64,000 bases of DNA from Metaphire vulgaris (GCA_018105865.1 CM030862.1:12038474-12102473); one strand, 5' to 3'. Counted from the first letter of the stretch, positions 11,075 through 22,922 are shown. Numbers and translations: made by a program. Notes: generated from the letters alone by a model not told the origin.

Positions 11075-14000
11075 AACTAAGCACCGTACCGCAGCGTACC
11101 GCACCGTTACGCACCGTACAGTACCGTACCGCACCATACCGTACAGTACCGTACCGCACCGTACCGTACCGCACCGGTCCTATTCGGTCCTATTCGGTAC
11201 GTTTCGGTCCTAATCGGTACGTTTCGGCCCTATTCGGTACGTTTCGGTCCTATTAGGTACGTTTCGGTCCTAATTGGTGCGTTTCGGTCCTATTCGGTCC
11301 TATTAGGTACGTTTCGGTCCTAATCGGTACGTTTCAGTCCTATTCGGTACGTTTCGGTCCTATTCGGTCCTATTAGGTACGTTTCGGTCCTAATCGGTAC
11401 GTTTCGGTCCTATTCGGTACGTTTCGGTCCTATTCGGTCCTATTAGGTACGTTTCGGTCCTAATCGGTACGTTTCGGCCCTATTCGGTACGTTTCGGTCC
11501 TATTCGGTCCTATTAGGTACGTTTCGGTTCTAATCGGTGCGTTTCGGTCCTATTCGGTCCTATTAGGTACGTTTCGGTCCTAATCGGTACGTTTCAGTCC
11601 TATTCGGTACGTTTCGGTCCTATTCGGTCCTATTAGGTACGTTTTGGTCCTAATCGGTACGTTTCGGTCCTATTCGGTACGTTTCGGTCCTATTCGGTCG
11701 TATTAGGTACGTTTCGGTTCTAATCGGTGCGTTTCGGTCCTATTCGGTCCTATTAGGTACGTTTCGGTCCTAATCGGTACGTTTCGGTCCTATTCGGTAC
11801 GTTTCGGTCCTATTCGGGAACTAAGTACCGTACCGCACCGTTACGCACCGTACCGTACCGCACCGTACCGTACAGTACCGTACCGCACCGTACCGTACCG
11901 CGCCGATCCTATTCGGTCCTAATCTGTACGTTTCGGTCCTAATCGGTACGTTTCGGCCCTATTCGGTACGTTTCGGTCCTATTCGGTCCTATTAGGTACG
12001 TTTCGGTCCTAATCGGTGCGTTTCGGTCCTATTTGGTCCTATTAGGTACGTTTCGGTCCTATTCGGTACGTTTCGGTCCTATTAGGTACGTTTCGGTCCT
12101 AATCGGTGCGTTTCGGTCCTATTCGGTCCTATTAGGTACGTTTCGGTCCTAATCGGTACGTTTCAGTCCTATTCGGTACGTTTCGGTCCTATTCGGTCCT
12201 ATTAGGTACGTTTCGGTCCTACTCGGTACGTTTCGGCCCTATTCGGTACGTTTCGGTCCTATCCGGTCCTATTAGGTACGTTTCGGTCCTAATTGGTGCG
12301 TTTCGGTCCTATTCGGTCCTATTAGGTACGTTTTAGTCCTAATCGGTACGTTTCAGTCCTATTCGGTACGTTTCGGTCCTATTCGGTCCTATTAGGTACG
12401 TTTTGGTCCTAATCGGTACGTTTCGGTTCTATTCGGTACGTTTCGGTCCTATTCGGTCCTATTAGGTACGTTTCGGTTCTAATCGGTGCGTTTCGGTCCT
12501 ATTCGGTACGTTTCTGTCCTATTCGGTCGTATTAGGTACGTTTCGGTTCTAATCGGTGCGTTTCGGTCCTATTCGGTCCTATTATGTACGTTTCGGTCCT
12601 AATCGGTACGTTTCGGTCCTATTCGGTACGTTTCGGTCCTATTCGGGAACTAAGTACCGTACCGCACCGTTACGCACCGTACCGTACCGTACAGTACCGT
12701 ACCGCACCGTACCGTACCGCGGCGGTCCTATTCGGTCCTAATCTGTACGTTTCGGTCCTAATCGGTACGTTTCGGCCCCATTCGGTACGTTTCGGTCCTA
12801 TTCGGTCCTATTAGGTACGTTTCGGTCCTAATCGGTGCGTTTCGGTCCTATTTGGTCCTATTAGGTACGTTTCGGTCCTATTCGGTACGTTTCGGTCCTA
12901 TTAGGTACGTTTCGGTCCTAATCGGTGCGTTTCGGTCCTATTCGGTCCTATTAGGTACGTTTCGGTCCTAATCGGTTCTTTTCAGTCCTATTCGGTACGT
13001 TTCGGTCCTATTCGGTCCTATTAGGTACGTTTTAGTCCTAATCGGTACGTTTCAGTCCTATTCGGTACGTTTCGGTCCTATTCGGTCCTATTAGGTACGT
13101 TTTGGTCCTAATCGGTACGTTTCGGTTCTATTCGGTACGTTTCGGTCCTATTCGGTCCTATTAGGTACGTTTCGGTTCTAATCGGTGCGTTTCGGTCCTA
13201 TTCGGTACGTTTCTGTCCTATTCGGTCGTATTAGGTACGTTTCGGTTCTAATCGGTGCGTTTCGGTCCTATTCGGTCCTATTATGTACGTTTCGGTCCTA
13301 ATCGGTACGTTTCGGTCCTATTCGGTACGTTTCGGTCCTATTCGGGAACTAAGTACCGTACCGCACCGTTACGCACCGTACCGTACCGTACAGTACCGTA
13401 CCGCACCGTACCGTACCGCGGCGGTCCTATTCGGTCCTAATCTGTACGTTTCGGTCCTAATCGGTACGTTTCGGCCCCATTCGGTACGTTTCGGTCCTAT
13501 TCGGTCCTATTAGGTACGTTTCGGTCCTAATCGGTGCGTTTCGGTCCTATTTGGTCCTATTAGGTACGTTTCGGTCCTATTCGGTACGTTTCGGTCCTAT
13601 TAGGTACGTTTCGGTCCTAATCGGTGCGTTTCGGTCCTATTCGGTCCTATTAGGTACGTTTCGGTCCTAATCGGTTCTTTTCAGTCCTATTCGGTACGTT
13701 TCGGTCCTATTCGGTCCTATTAGGTACGTTTCGGTCCTAATCGGTACGTTTCGGTCCTATTCGGTACGTTTCGGTCCTATTCTGTCCTATTGAGCACGTT
13801 TCGGTCCTAACCGGTACGTTTCGGTCCTATTCGGTACGTTTCGGTGCTCTTCGGTCCTATTAGGTACGTTTCGGTCCTAATCGGTACGTTTCGGTCCTAA
13901 TCGGTGCGTTTCGGTCCTATTCGGTCCTATTAGGTACGTTTCGGTCCTAATCGGTACGTTTCGGTCCTATTCGGTCCTATTAGGTACGTTTCGGCCCTAT

Positions 14001-16585
14001 TCGGTACGTTTCGGTCCTATTCGGTCCTATTAGGTACGTTTCGGTCATAATCGGTACGTTTCGGTCCTATTCGGTACGTTTCGGTGCTATTCGGTCCTAT
14101 TAGGTACGTTTCGGTCCTAATCGGTACGTTTCGGCCCTATTCGGTACGTTTCGGTCCTATTCGGTCCTATTAGGTACGTTTCGGTTCTAATCGGTAACTA
14201 AGTACCGTACCGCACCGTTACGCACCGTACCGCACCGTACCGTACAGTACCGTACCGTACCGCACCGTACCGTACCGCACCGGTCCTATTCGGTCCTAAT
14301 CGGTACGTTTCGGTCCTATTCGGTCCTATTATGTACGTTTCGGTCCTATTCGTTACGTTTCGGTCCTATTCGGTCCTATTAGGTACGTTTCGGTCCTATT
14401 CGGTACGTTTCGGTCCTATTAGGTACATTTCGGTCCTAATCGGTGCGTTTCGGTCCTATTCGGTCCTATTAGGTACGTTTCGGTCCTAATCGGTACGTTT
14501 CAGTCCTATTCGGTACGTTTCGGTCCTATTCGGTCCTATTAGGTACGTTTCGGTCCTAATCGGTGCGTTTCGGTCCTATTCGGTCCTATTATGTACGTTT
14601 CGGTCCTATTCGGTACGTTTCGGTCCTATTCGGTCCTATTAGGTACGTTTCGGTCCTATTCGGTACGTTTCGGTCCTATTAGGTACATTTCGGTCCTAAT
14701 CGGTGCGTTTCGGTCCTATTCGGTCCTATTAGGTACGTTTCGGTCCTAATCGGTACGTTTCAGTCCTATTCGGTACGTTTCGGTCCTATTCGGTCCTATT
14801 AGGTACGTTTCGGTCCTAATCGGTACGTTTCGGCTCTATTCGGTACGTTTCGGTCCTATTCGGTCCTATTAGGTACGTTTCGGTTCTAATCGGTGCGTTT
14901 CGGTCCTATTCGGTCCTATTAGGTACGTTTTAGTCCTAATCGGTACGTTTAAGTCCTATTCGGTACGTTTCGGTTCTATTCGGTACTATTAGGTACGTTT
15001 TGGTCCTAATCGGTACGTTTCGGTCCTATTCGGTACGTTTCGGTCCTATTCGGGAACTAAGTACCGTACCGCACCGTTACGCACCGTACCGTACCGTACC
15101 GCACCGTACCGTACCGCGGCGGTCCTATTCGGTCCTAATCTGTACGTTTCGGTCCTAATCGGTACGTTTCGGCCCTATTCGGTACGTTTCGGTCCTATTC
15201 GGTCCTATTAGGTACGTTTCGGTCCTAATCGGTGCGTTTCGGTCCTATTTGGTCCTATTAGGTACGTTTCGGTCCTATTCGGTACGTTTCGGTCCTATTA
15301 GGTACGTTTCGGTCCTAATCGGTGCGTTTCGGTCCTATTCGGTCCTATTAGGTACGTTTCGGTCCTAATCGGTACGTTTCAGTCCTATTCGGTACGTTTC
15401 GGTCCTATTCGGTCCTATTAGGTACGTTTCGGTCCTAATCGGTACGTTTCGGTCCTATTCGGTCCTATTAGGTACGTTTCGGTCCTAATCGGTACGTTTC
15501 GGTCCTATTCGGTACGTTTCGGTCCTATTCGGTCCTATTAGGTACGTTTCGGTCCTAATCGGTACGTTTCGGTCCTAATCGGTGCGTTTCGGTCCTATTC
15601 GGTCCTATTAGGTACGTTTCGGTCCTAATCGGTACGTTTCGGTCCTAATCGGTGCGTTTCGGTCCTATTCGGTCCTATTAGGTACGTTTCGGTCCTAATC
15701 GGTACGTTTCGGTCCTATTCGGTACGTTTCGGTCCTATTCGGTCCTATTGAGCACGTTTCGGTCTTAATCGGTACGTTTCGGTCCTATTCGGTACGTTTC
15801 GGTCCTATTCGGTCCAATTAGGTACGTTTCGGTCCTAATCGGTACGTTTCGGCCCTATTCGGTACGTTTCGGTCCTATTAGGTACGTTTCGGTTCTAATC
15901 GGTCCTATTCGGTCCTATTAGGTACGTTTCGGTCCTATTCGGGAACTAAGTACCGTACCGCACCGTTACGCACCGTACCGTACCGCACCGTACCGTACAG
16001 TACCGCACCGTACCGTACCGCACCGGTCCTATTCGGTCCTAATCTGTACGTTTCGGTCCTAAACGGTACGTTTCGGCCCTATTCGGTACGTTTCGGTCCT
16101 ATTCGGTCCTATTAGGTACTTTTCGGTCCTAATCGGTACGTTTCGGTCCTATTCGGTGCGTTTCGGTCCTATTCGGTCCTATTAGGTACGTTTCGGTCCT
16201 AATCGGTACGTTTCAGTCCTATTCGGTACGTTTCGGTCCTATTCGGTCCTATTAGGTACGTTTCGGTCCTAATCGGTGCGTTTCGGTCCTATTCGATCCT
16301 ATTCGGTACGTTTCGGTCCTATTCGGTCCTCTTAGGTACGTTTCGGTCCTAATCGGTACGTTTCGGCACTTTTCGGTACGTTTCGGTCCTATTCGGGAAC
16401 TAATTACCGTACCGCACCGTACCGCACCGTACCGCACCGTACCGTACCGTACCGTACCGCACCGCACCGTACCGCACCGTACCGTACCGCACCGTACCGT
16501 ACTGCTGTTCGGTACGTTTTGGTACGTTTCGGTCCTATTCGGTACGTTTCGGTCCTCTTCGGTACGTTTCGGTCCTGTTCGTTGC
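11075..16585. repeat. 5.5-kb minisatellite with ~20-bp core and pentamer blocks
   Basis: The core is CGGTACGTTTCGGTCCTAWT, grouped into ~65-85-bp sets with TTAGGTACG, CGGTGCG and CAGTCC variants. Eight blocks of ACCGT/ACCGC pentamers interrupt it, most headed by GGGAACTAAGTACCG, near 11077, 11817, 12647, 13346, 14197, 15056, 15947 and 16397. The pentamers contain the reverse complement (GTACCG) of the core's CGGTAC. Open frames across it exist only because the repeats lack stops. Confidence 0.95.
12310..13710. repeat. Recent 699-bp tandem duplication inside the minisatellite
   Basis: Variant-rich landmarks (GTTTTAGTCC, TTTCTGTCC, CGGTCGTATT, ATTATGTACG, the pentamer block and GGCCCCATT) recur exactly 699 bases apart, and the order breaks outside these limits. 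Confidence 0.85.
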
Positions 16586-16586
16586 G

Positions 16587-16902
16587 CCCTCATTGTTGTA
16601 TATGACATATAGCGCCCCCCGCCGTCGCCCCTTCCCATATAGGCTTCTCATCCGCCAGGACCGCCACGGTTCTCATCCGCCACGGTTCTCATCCGCCGAA
16701 TCAAACAGATCGCCCTCATTGCTGTATATGACATATAGCGCCCCACGCCGTCGCCCCCTCCCCATATAGGCTTGTCATCAGCCAGGCTGTCGCCCCCTCC
16801 GCATATAGGCTTCTCATCCGCCACGGTTCTCATCCGCCGCGTTCATCCGCCCGCTCACCTAACAGCTCATCCGCCCCGCCCTCATCCGCCGATTAGAATC
16901 AC
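16587..16902. repeat. Right inverted end with CTCATCCGCC tandem repeats
   Basis: Repeated CTCATCCGCC decamers and two copies of GTATATGACATATAGCGCCC, followed by GCCGTCGCCCC. It mirrors 10311-10462. Confidence 0.85.
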
Positions 16903-16914
16903 CCGTCGCGATGG

Positions 16915-17230
16915 TAACGAGAAGAGGAGAAGGGGAAGGAGGGACGCCAGGCAGTTCATTTTCGTCTGAGGTGCCACATATTTGTCGAGCACTGTATATA
17001 CCCATGTATAAGATCGGGTAAATTTCTTTGTAATGATGTTTTAAATATACCGTTACTGTATAATGAGTTGAATATCTTCACCACCGTTGACGCAAACTTG
17101 GATGAAAAAGTGGGGGCCCAACCTCTATACCGTCCTCCTCTATGGTAGCCTCTCAAAAGTGTGTGTTTAGAGAGGGTGGTGGTGGCTGGAGCCTAGAAGC
17201 CTAATAGCAGTGTAATGTCTTCACCGCCTT
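16915..17230. other. Intronic sequence, nothing recognised
   Basis: No family motif, repeat family or RNA gene seen. Confidence 0.4.
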
Positions 17231-17237
17231 GTCAGAG

Positions 17238-17240
17238 GAC

Positions 17241-17285
<45 letters not shown>

Positions 17286-17312
17286 GAGTCAGAGAGACAG
17301 AGAGACAGAGAG
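17238..17312. repeat. GACA microsatellite
   Basis: GACAGACA repeats with GAGAGACAGAGA flanks. Confidence 0.9.
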
Positions 17313-17780
17313 AATTTTGTTCATGCTTTGATGAAGTGGGCTTCGCAAATTAATTTCGTCCGCCAACTGTTTCGTATTTCTTGATTTCTTCAGAGTGGTT
17401 TGTTAGTGTCTGGTTTCTTAATAAGCGCAAGTAAAGTGTAAAAATGTTAAAATGTAAAAAGTTTTAAAATTTTAACGTCGTCTCAAGGTAAGTCTACATT
17501 TTCGGCCCAAACGCAGCACGCCCTAGGGCCTATAGGGTATCCCGTTGACTCCCAAATGAAACGAAAATGGCATTATATAGCTATATGGCTTCGTTTGAGT
17601 TCGACAATTTGGCTCCGTGTTGAGTCATCTTAATAAAGGCTGGAACTTGGAAGTATATATTATGTTCTACTTTCCCCGGCGTAACTTTGATTTCTTCATC
17701 TGTCAAATTCTCCTTTATTTAAATTCAAATTTTGCCACACTCAGCTTTTATCAAACGTCTAGATTCTAGAAGATCATTTC
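17312..17780. other. Intronic sequence, nothing recognised
   Basis: AT-rich DNA without coding or repeat-family signatures. Confidence 0.4.
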
Positions 17781-17781
17781 A

Positions 17782-17875
17782 TGGACTGACTGACTGACTG
17801 ACTGACTGACTGACTGACTGACTGACTGACTGACTGACTGACTGACTGACTGACTGACTGACTGACTAACTGACT
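17782..17875. repeat. GACT tetranucleotide microsatellite
   Basis: About 22 GACT units, nearly perfect, ending in GACTAACTGACTG. Confidence 0.95.
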
Positions 17876-18123
17876 GTATAGTTGACTAGAACAGCTTCTA
17901 TAGCGCCGTTTCAGTCGACGCGGAGTTTACGCTCGGTGCTTCCCGTCAGCAACAGGCAATTTCGCAGACGATAAAGGCTCCAAATCCCTCGACGACCTTC
18001 AGAATATCGTCTTCGGTCTTCATTCGACGACGCGTTCGCATTTTGCCTTCTTCTTCTTTGATGACGAACGAGATCGGAGATGGCGGTTGTCATATCGGCG
18101 ATGTTTCGTCTTCCTTCTATACT

Positions 18124-18453
18124 CAGTGGCGGTTCCACGCGGGGGGATGAGTGGGGATGCATCCCCCACCGGACTTCCGGACTTACTATTTTGCTCGTTA
18201 CACCTATTTTTAGGTAAAAGTCTAGTAAAAGCTTAGTAAAACTACGGGGGAAAACTGCGGATGACCTTTTTTGCTTATCAACCTATTTTCCGGTAAAAAG
18301 TGTAGTAACATTAGGGATAAAATTCCATTTTCTCAACCTTTTTCGGCAAAGTTTATTGATTTTTTCTTTCTGTTTTCACTCCCCCCCCCCCACCAACTTC
18401 TTATGGATTCATTTCATCCCTCCCCTCACCAAGAAATCCTGTAACCGCCTCTG
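18124..18453. mobile_element. ~330-bp hAT-type MITE
   Basis: The left end CAGTGGCGGTTCCACG and the right end, on the other strand, CAGAGGCGGTTACAGG match at 13 of 16 positions. Flanks CTTCTATACT (left) and CTTCTACT (right) suggest an 8-bp duplication with a later 2-base change. The interior has long C/G runs and no open frame of note. Confidence 0.7.
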
Positions 18454-18496
18454 CTTCTACTTTTCTTCAGCGTGAAATTTCTTCTATAAAGCAGCG

Positions 18497-18498
<2 letters not shown>

Positions 18499-18565
<67 letters not shown>
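18499..18565. repeat. TA microsatellite
   Basis: About 65 bp of TA. Confidence 0.95.
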
Positions 18566-18566
<1 letters not shown>

Positions 18567-18599
18567 CAGTCTGGAACAGTCATAAGCGTATGCATTGGT

Positions 18600-19007
18600 G
18601 TTTGTAGAAAGGGGGAATCGAGTTTGCCGCATTTTAGCGGGGTGGGGGTAGATCCGATAATGCGAGACCAGGTTGTTGAGAATTCAGCAGAGCGCCAATT
18701 AAAGTTCTTACTTGACCGTGTTTTTCTGTCTTGCTATCATTTCGTTTGTCTTGGGTCGTTTCCCAACGGTTGTACATCGCACTGCCTGTGTGTAAAGGCA
18801 CCGTGGCGAGGCCAGGACGCTGCGCTGCACGCAGGGGAATCCTAGGGAATCCAAGCGGCGCTCTTTCGTCCCTCTGTACGTCCACAAATTAGAAGAAGGC
18901 ACTGATCGACACAAATCGGAAAGGACTGTGATAGCTTACTGTCCCGACGAGAAAAAAGGCGATCGTCTCTTTAAAATATGGCAAAATAACTCCTCAAGAA
19001 TATTCAG

Positions 19008-19010
<3 letters not shown>
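18600..19010. other. Intronic sequence, nothing recognised
   Basis: Mixed-composition DNA. Short open frames on both strands lack recognisable motifs. Confidence 0.35.
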
Positions 19011-19012
<2 letters not shown>

Positions 19013-19094
<82 letters not shown>

Positions 19095-19120
19095 GTCTCT
19101 TTATCACTCTCACTCTCTCT
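19013..19120. repeat. CT microsatellite
   Basis: About 75 bp of pure CT, then interrupted CT. Confidence 0.95.
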
Positions 19121-19147
19121 TCCCTCGATCGCCCTACTACCGCTAGT

Positions 19148-19262
19148 TGATGTCCCTCGTTCTCGTACAGTCTCTGGCGCTAGTGTGTAGCATGACATGG
19201 CTGGGAAGTGCTCTATTTCGAACCCTGTAAAGTAGAACGAAATTGATAATGATATTAACTAC
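19148..19262. repeat. Fragment of the 389-bp family, inverted to the main array
   Basis: CTCGTTCTCGTACAGTC, GGCGCTAGTGTGTAG and CTATTTCGAACCCTGT match the reverse complement of the monomer landmarks. It is sandwiched between two CT tracts. Confidence 0.75.
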
Positions 19263-19290
19263 TCTCGAGAATATTCGGTCTGTCTGTCTG

Positions 19291-19859
<569 letters not shown>

Positions 19860-20082
19860 GAAACCGGCAAATAGAATTGACGCATAAAGTCAAAGCAAAC
19901 GGAGCAGTGAAGGAGCGAGCAACTCCCGTTGCTCCATCAGTTGGATTGATTCGGGAAGTCGCACATTCTAATGAACTCCACGCGTTACGCTTATATTCAA
20001 TTATTAACCTTGGGAGTATCGTCGTAACGTAACATTTCAATACTTTTTGCAGAAACATAGGCCTACTACTTTGGTGGTCTAG

Positions 20083-20322
<240 letters not shown>

Positions 20323-20324
20323 GG

Positions 20325-20740
20325 AATGAAGGAAGTATATCGGAAGTATGTCAAATATCGGAAGGCAATGAAGTGACGTCAACGTCATAAAGTATGTCAA
20401 GGTCACTGTGACCTTCCCTGATCGAGCCGTTATAGGCTTCATTTATGTCAAATGCGTCGTTCACATTGTCAGTCATCCAGTCAGATGCCAGCCTAAGCCA
20501 GCTTATTTAAGGCGCTTAATTAATTATTCGAAGGGACGAAGCCAGACAAAAGCGTCTCATCAGTATAACTTCCCGAAATCGACGAAAAACAAAAGGGCGC
20601 CACAAAAATTCCAAAACTCCTGCGCATACGAATAACGCATTTGTTAAAATTTCGTGATCTCCAATCCGACGGAAGACGTAGAAATGACGAAACGCCCGGC
20701 AGATGCGAGGATATTGGAAAAGCAGACTTTCCATTTTGAC
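20325..20740. other. Intronic sequence, nothing recognised
   Basis: Contains a short GGAAGTATATCGGAAGTATG direct repeat at 20330-20360. No exon was identified. Confidence 0.4.
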
Positions 20741-20741
20741 A

Positions 20742-20785
20742 ATAATAACAACAACATTAATAATAATAATAATAATAACAACAAC

Positions 20786-20829
<44 letters not shown>

Positions 20830-20843
20830 TTATTATAATAATA
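20742..20843. repeat. AAT/AAC triplet microsatellite
   Basis: AAC and AAT repeats, about 100 bp. Confidence 0.95.
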
Positions 20844-20949
20844 GCTTTTAAATTAAGTCATAAACTGCTCTTGTTTGGCCAACCGATCTGCGAATGAAGC
20901 CCCCGCCGTTCGTCTCTCTTTAGCTTTGACAGTTGCAATTTTGTCATCC

Positions 20950-20996
20950 TGCAGTCGTCGTCGTCGTTGTAGTAGTAGTTGTTGTCGTCGTTGTAG
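20950..20996 (+). repeat. GTC/GTT/GTA triplet repeat forming the exon 2 acceptor region
   Basis: Runs of CGT and TAG triplets lead directly to the AG at 20995-20996. Several earlier TAGs compete as acceptors. Confidence 0.8.
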
Positions 20997-21171
20997 CCAA
21001 GCCCCGATTCGACGATTCTCCAGCTGGCGCCATCTATCTCGCACCAGTGCCAAGCGATGCTCAGTCTACTGCGATGGTACAGCTGGAAGGCCTTCGCCGT
21101 CGTGACCGGGTCAATGGCCGGACAAGATTACTTCGTCAACGTACTCCGCAATCTGGCGGAACAATGGTATA
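20997..21171 (+). CDS. Nmdar2: NMDA-type glutamate receptor subunit 2-like, coding exon 2 (amino-terminal domain)
   Basis: Reads PSPDSTILQLAPSISHQCQA, then MLSLLRWYSWKAFAVVTGSM and AGQDYFVNVLRNLAEQW. This is the family block in which a Q(L/F)APS-type segment is followed by a helix and a W-x-x-F-x-(V/I)-V-T strand. It starts in phase 0 after an AG at 20995-20996, matching the phase-0 end of exon 1. Two donors are possible: ATG|GTATAG ending at 21166 (phase 2) or ATA|GTAACC ending at 21171 (phase 1). The second is given because it matches the acceptor phase of candidate exon 3. The acceptor tract is a GTC/GTT/GTA triplet repeat and an ATC repeat begins about 20 bases after the donor, so the exon is tightly boxed in by microsatellites. 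A downstream acceptor at 21023 would also keep phase but would remove the conserved ILQ. Confidence 0.8.
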
Positions 21172-21186
21172 GTAACCACAGCTCTC

Positions 21187-21229
21187 CTATCATCATTATC
21201 AGCAGCAGCAGCAGCAGCACCATCATCGG

Positions 21230-21279
<50 letters not shown>

Positions 21280-21280
21280 A
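21187..21280. repeat. ATC triplet microsatellite with AGC core
   Basis: AGC repeats, then about 50 bp of ATC, starting about 20 bases after the exon 2 donor. Confidence 0.95.
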
Positions 21281-21400
21281 CAACGACTGGTTCTAAAAAT
21301 CTCAAACGGCGACACTATTCAAAGGGAGGCGCCGGAATTCCGGAAAAGCGGGGGTCACGTCGAAATTTTCGGGTGAAAGAGTCTTGGCGAGCGACGAAAA

Positions 21401-21545
21401 GGATCAGCGTTAAGCTGCGAGGTAAAACGTGGGTCTGGGGAAGTAATGGCAACCTACTCAACTCCAGATTATTGGCTTATACCACCCACGTTGCTGAATG
21501 CCCAGGCCGGAGATAAGCGCCGGAACCCAACGCTCGGACTCGAAT
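21401..21545 (+). repeat. SINE tail fragment, same family as 22513-22760
   Basis: GGATCAGCGTTAAGCTGCGAGG, then AAACGTGGGTCTGGGGAAG, GTTGCTGAATGCCCAGG and CGGAGATAAGCGCCGGAA correspond in order to TTAAGTTGCGA, AAACACGGGTATAG, GTCGCTGCTTGCCTAG and CGGAGATCAGCACCGGAA at 22637-22757. Confidence 0.65.
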
Positions 21546-21590
21546 ACGGGACTTACCTTTACCTTTACCTATAACCTACAATACTGTAAC

Positions 21591-21776
21591 CAGTGGCGTC
21601 TCCAGGATTTGGCAGATGGGGGGCCGTTGGGGTGGCAACTTCTAGGCATGGGGCTAACCAGTTGTTGGCAGGTATGTAGTAGTATGTTTAGGGTCCCAAC
21701 AAGGGTCCACTGGGGGACAGGCATTCAATAGGGTGGCTCGCCCCCTCTCCCGTATCCTGACGTGGAGCCGTCATTG
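21591..21776. mobile_element. ~186-bp hAT-type MITE
   Basis: The left end CAGTGGCGTCTCCAGG and the right end, on the other strand, CAATGACGGCTCCACG are similar inverted ends. The possible 8-bp flanks ACTGTAAC and CCTGCAAT agree at only 5 of 8 positions. Confidence 0.6.
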
Positions 21777-21825
21777 CCTGCAATCTGTGAGAAATTCTTG
21801 GACCAGTTCTAATTGCTTAATTACA

Positions 21826-22125
21826 TCCATCGGTTTATTCATCCATCCATCTATCCATCCATCAAGCGATCTATGTTTCTATTTATACGGTCATCTTATC
21901 ACGTGATTAATCTTTCGTTCGCCCAATTTATCCCGCATCCAGACGATGTTCCGTGGATCTATCCGCACATCAATTCATCCACACTTCCATCCATCCAGCC
22001 GACTATTGTACGATGCATCATATTTATATACATTGAGTTAATGGGTCAGAAAACGAGATGCCTGGGTCAAAATGTTCTTAGTTGACCCATCAACCAAGAT
22101 CCATCCATCCTTCCATCCGTCTATT
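21826..22125. repeat. Degenerate ATCC-rich stretch
   Basis: Scattered CATCCATCCATC runs at 21826-21865, 21973-22000 and 22100-22120 in otherwise ordinary DNA. Confidence 0.6.
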
Positions 22126-22417
22126 AATAAGCTACCGAAGTGGGTCAGACCACCCCAAAAAGTCGTTTAAAATGACGTTCCAGGATTGTAATTACTCGTG
22201 GCTTGTTTGGTCATACAGCGGTTGGTCGGAGGGAGGGTCGCTCTGTCTAATGTGGCCGTCTCTTTCCGTGTCTTCTTCTTTGTCGCCGTGCTGATGTTTC
22301 TATTCTTAGGAACGGGATTCCTTATAAGATCTTTGGGAAGCCGTGAAAGATGCACTGTGCGATCAAACGAGAAGAAAGTACAGTAACAGATAAAACCAGA
22401 TTTATATTAGGCCCAAT

Positions 22418-22445
22418 TTTCTCTCTCTATCTCTCTCTTTGTTTT

Positions 22446-22512
<67 letters not shown>
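22418..22512. repeat. CT and GTCT microsatellite
   Basis: CTCTCTAT units, then about ten GTCT units, then CT. Confidence 0.95.
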
Positions 22513-22513
<1 letters not shown>

Positions 22514-22760
22514 GGTTAGTATTTGGATGGGTGACCATCCCGGGGATCTAGCCGTAGTTCCAGCGGCCAACCAATCCGTTCATCACGCGCCAATGTCAAG
22601 GGATGATGAGTATCGCGTCGATAAAATAGCAGTGCCGTTTTAAGTTGCGAAAGTAAAACACGGGTATAGAGAAAGCAATGAAAAAACTACTCTAAATTAA
22701 TGGCGTAAGCCATCTGCGTCGCTGCTTGCCTAGTACACGGAGATCAGCACCGGAATGAGA
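22513..22760 (+). repeat. 5S-rRNA-derived SINE (SINE3-like) copy
   Basis: Begins GGTTAGTATTTGGATGGGTG followed by ACCATCCCGGG, which is the 3' internal-promoter part (box C region) of 5S rRNA with a few changes. The 5' half of 5S rRNA is missing and is replaced by the CT tract. The following ~200 bp are not 5S rRNA but share their end with 21401-21545, so this is a composite retroposon body rather than a 5S gene. Confidence 0.65.
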
Positions 22761-22839
22761 TGGAATATATTGACAATCCCGGAATTATTTGACGCATTAA
22801 AGATGGGGACACACGAAAATGTGGTTTTAATTCCTCTGA

Positions 22840-22842
<3 letters not shown>

Positions 22843-22922
<80 letters not shown>
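22843..22922. repeat. TA microsatellite
   Basis: About 80 bp of TA. Confidence 0.95.

Larger units (their letters stand above)
10305..16902. mobile_element. Foldback-like composite element with minisatellite interior
   Basis: The outer ends are inverted copies of each other. From TCTAATCGGCGG (10311) the left end runs through GAGGGCGGGGCGGATGAGC, AACGCGGCGGATGAGAACCG and further GGCGGATGAG repeats. The right end (16630-16902) is the reverse complement, from CATCCGCCACGGTTCTCATC to CCCTCATCCGCCGATTAGA. CCGTCGCGATGG flanks both sides (10293-10304 and 16903-16914), a 12-bp direct repeat that looks like a target duplication. Long tandem-repeat termini with 9-12 bp duplications are typical of Foldback and some Mutator-like elements. 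No transposase was seen, so it would be non-autonomous. Confidence 0.7.

Noticed and set aside
11020..13513. Open frames with RFGPIR/VPYRT repeats
   Set aside because: They arise from stop-free minisatellite units, with no start context, splice sites or composition typical of protein.
22513..22560. Functional 5S rRNA gene
   Set aside because: Only the 3' control-region part is present, without the 5' half or terminator. It is continuous with a SINE body.
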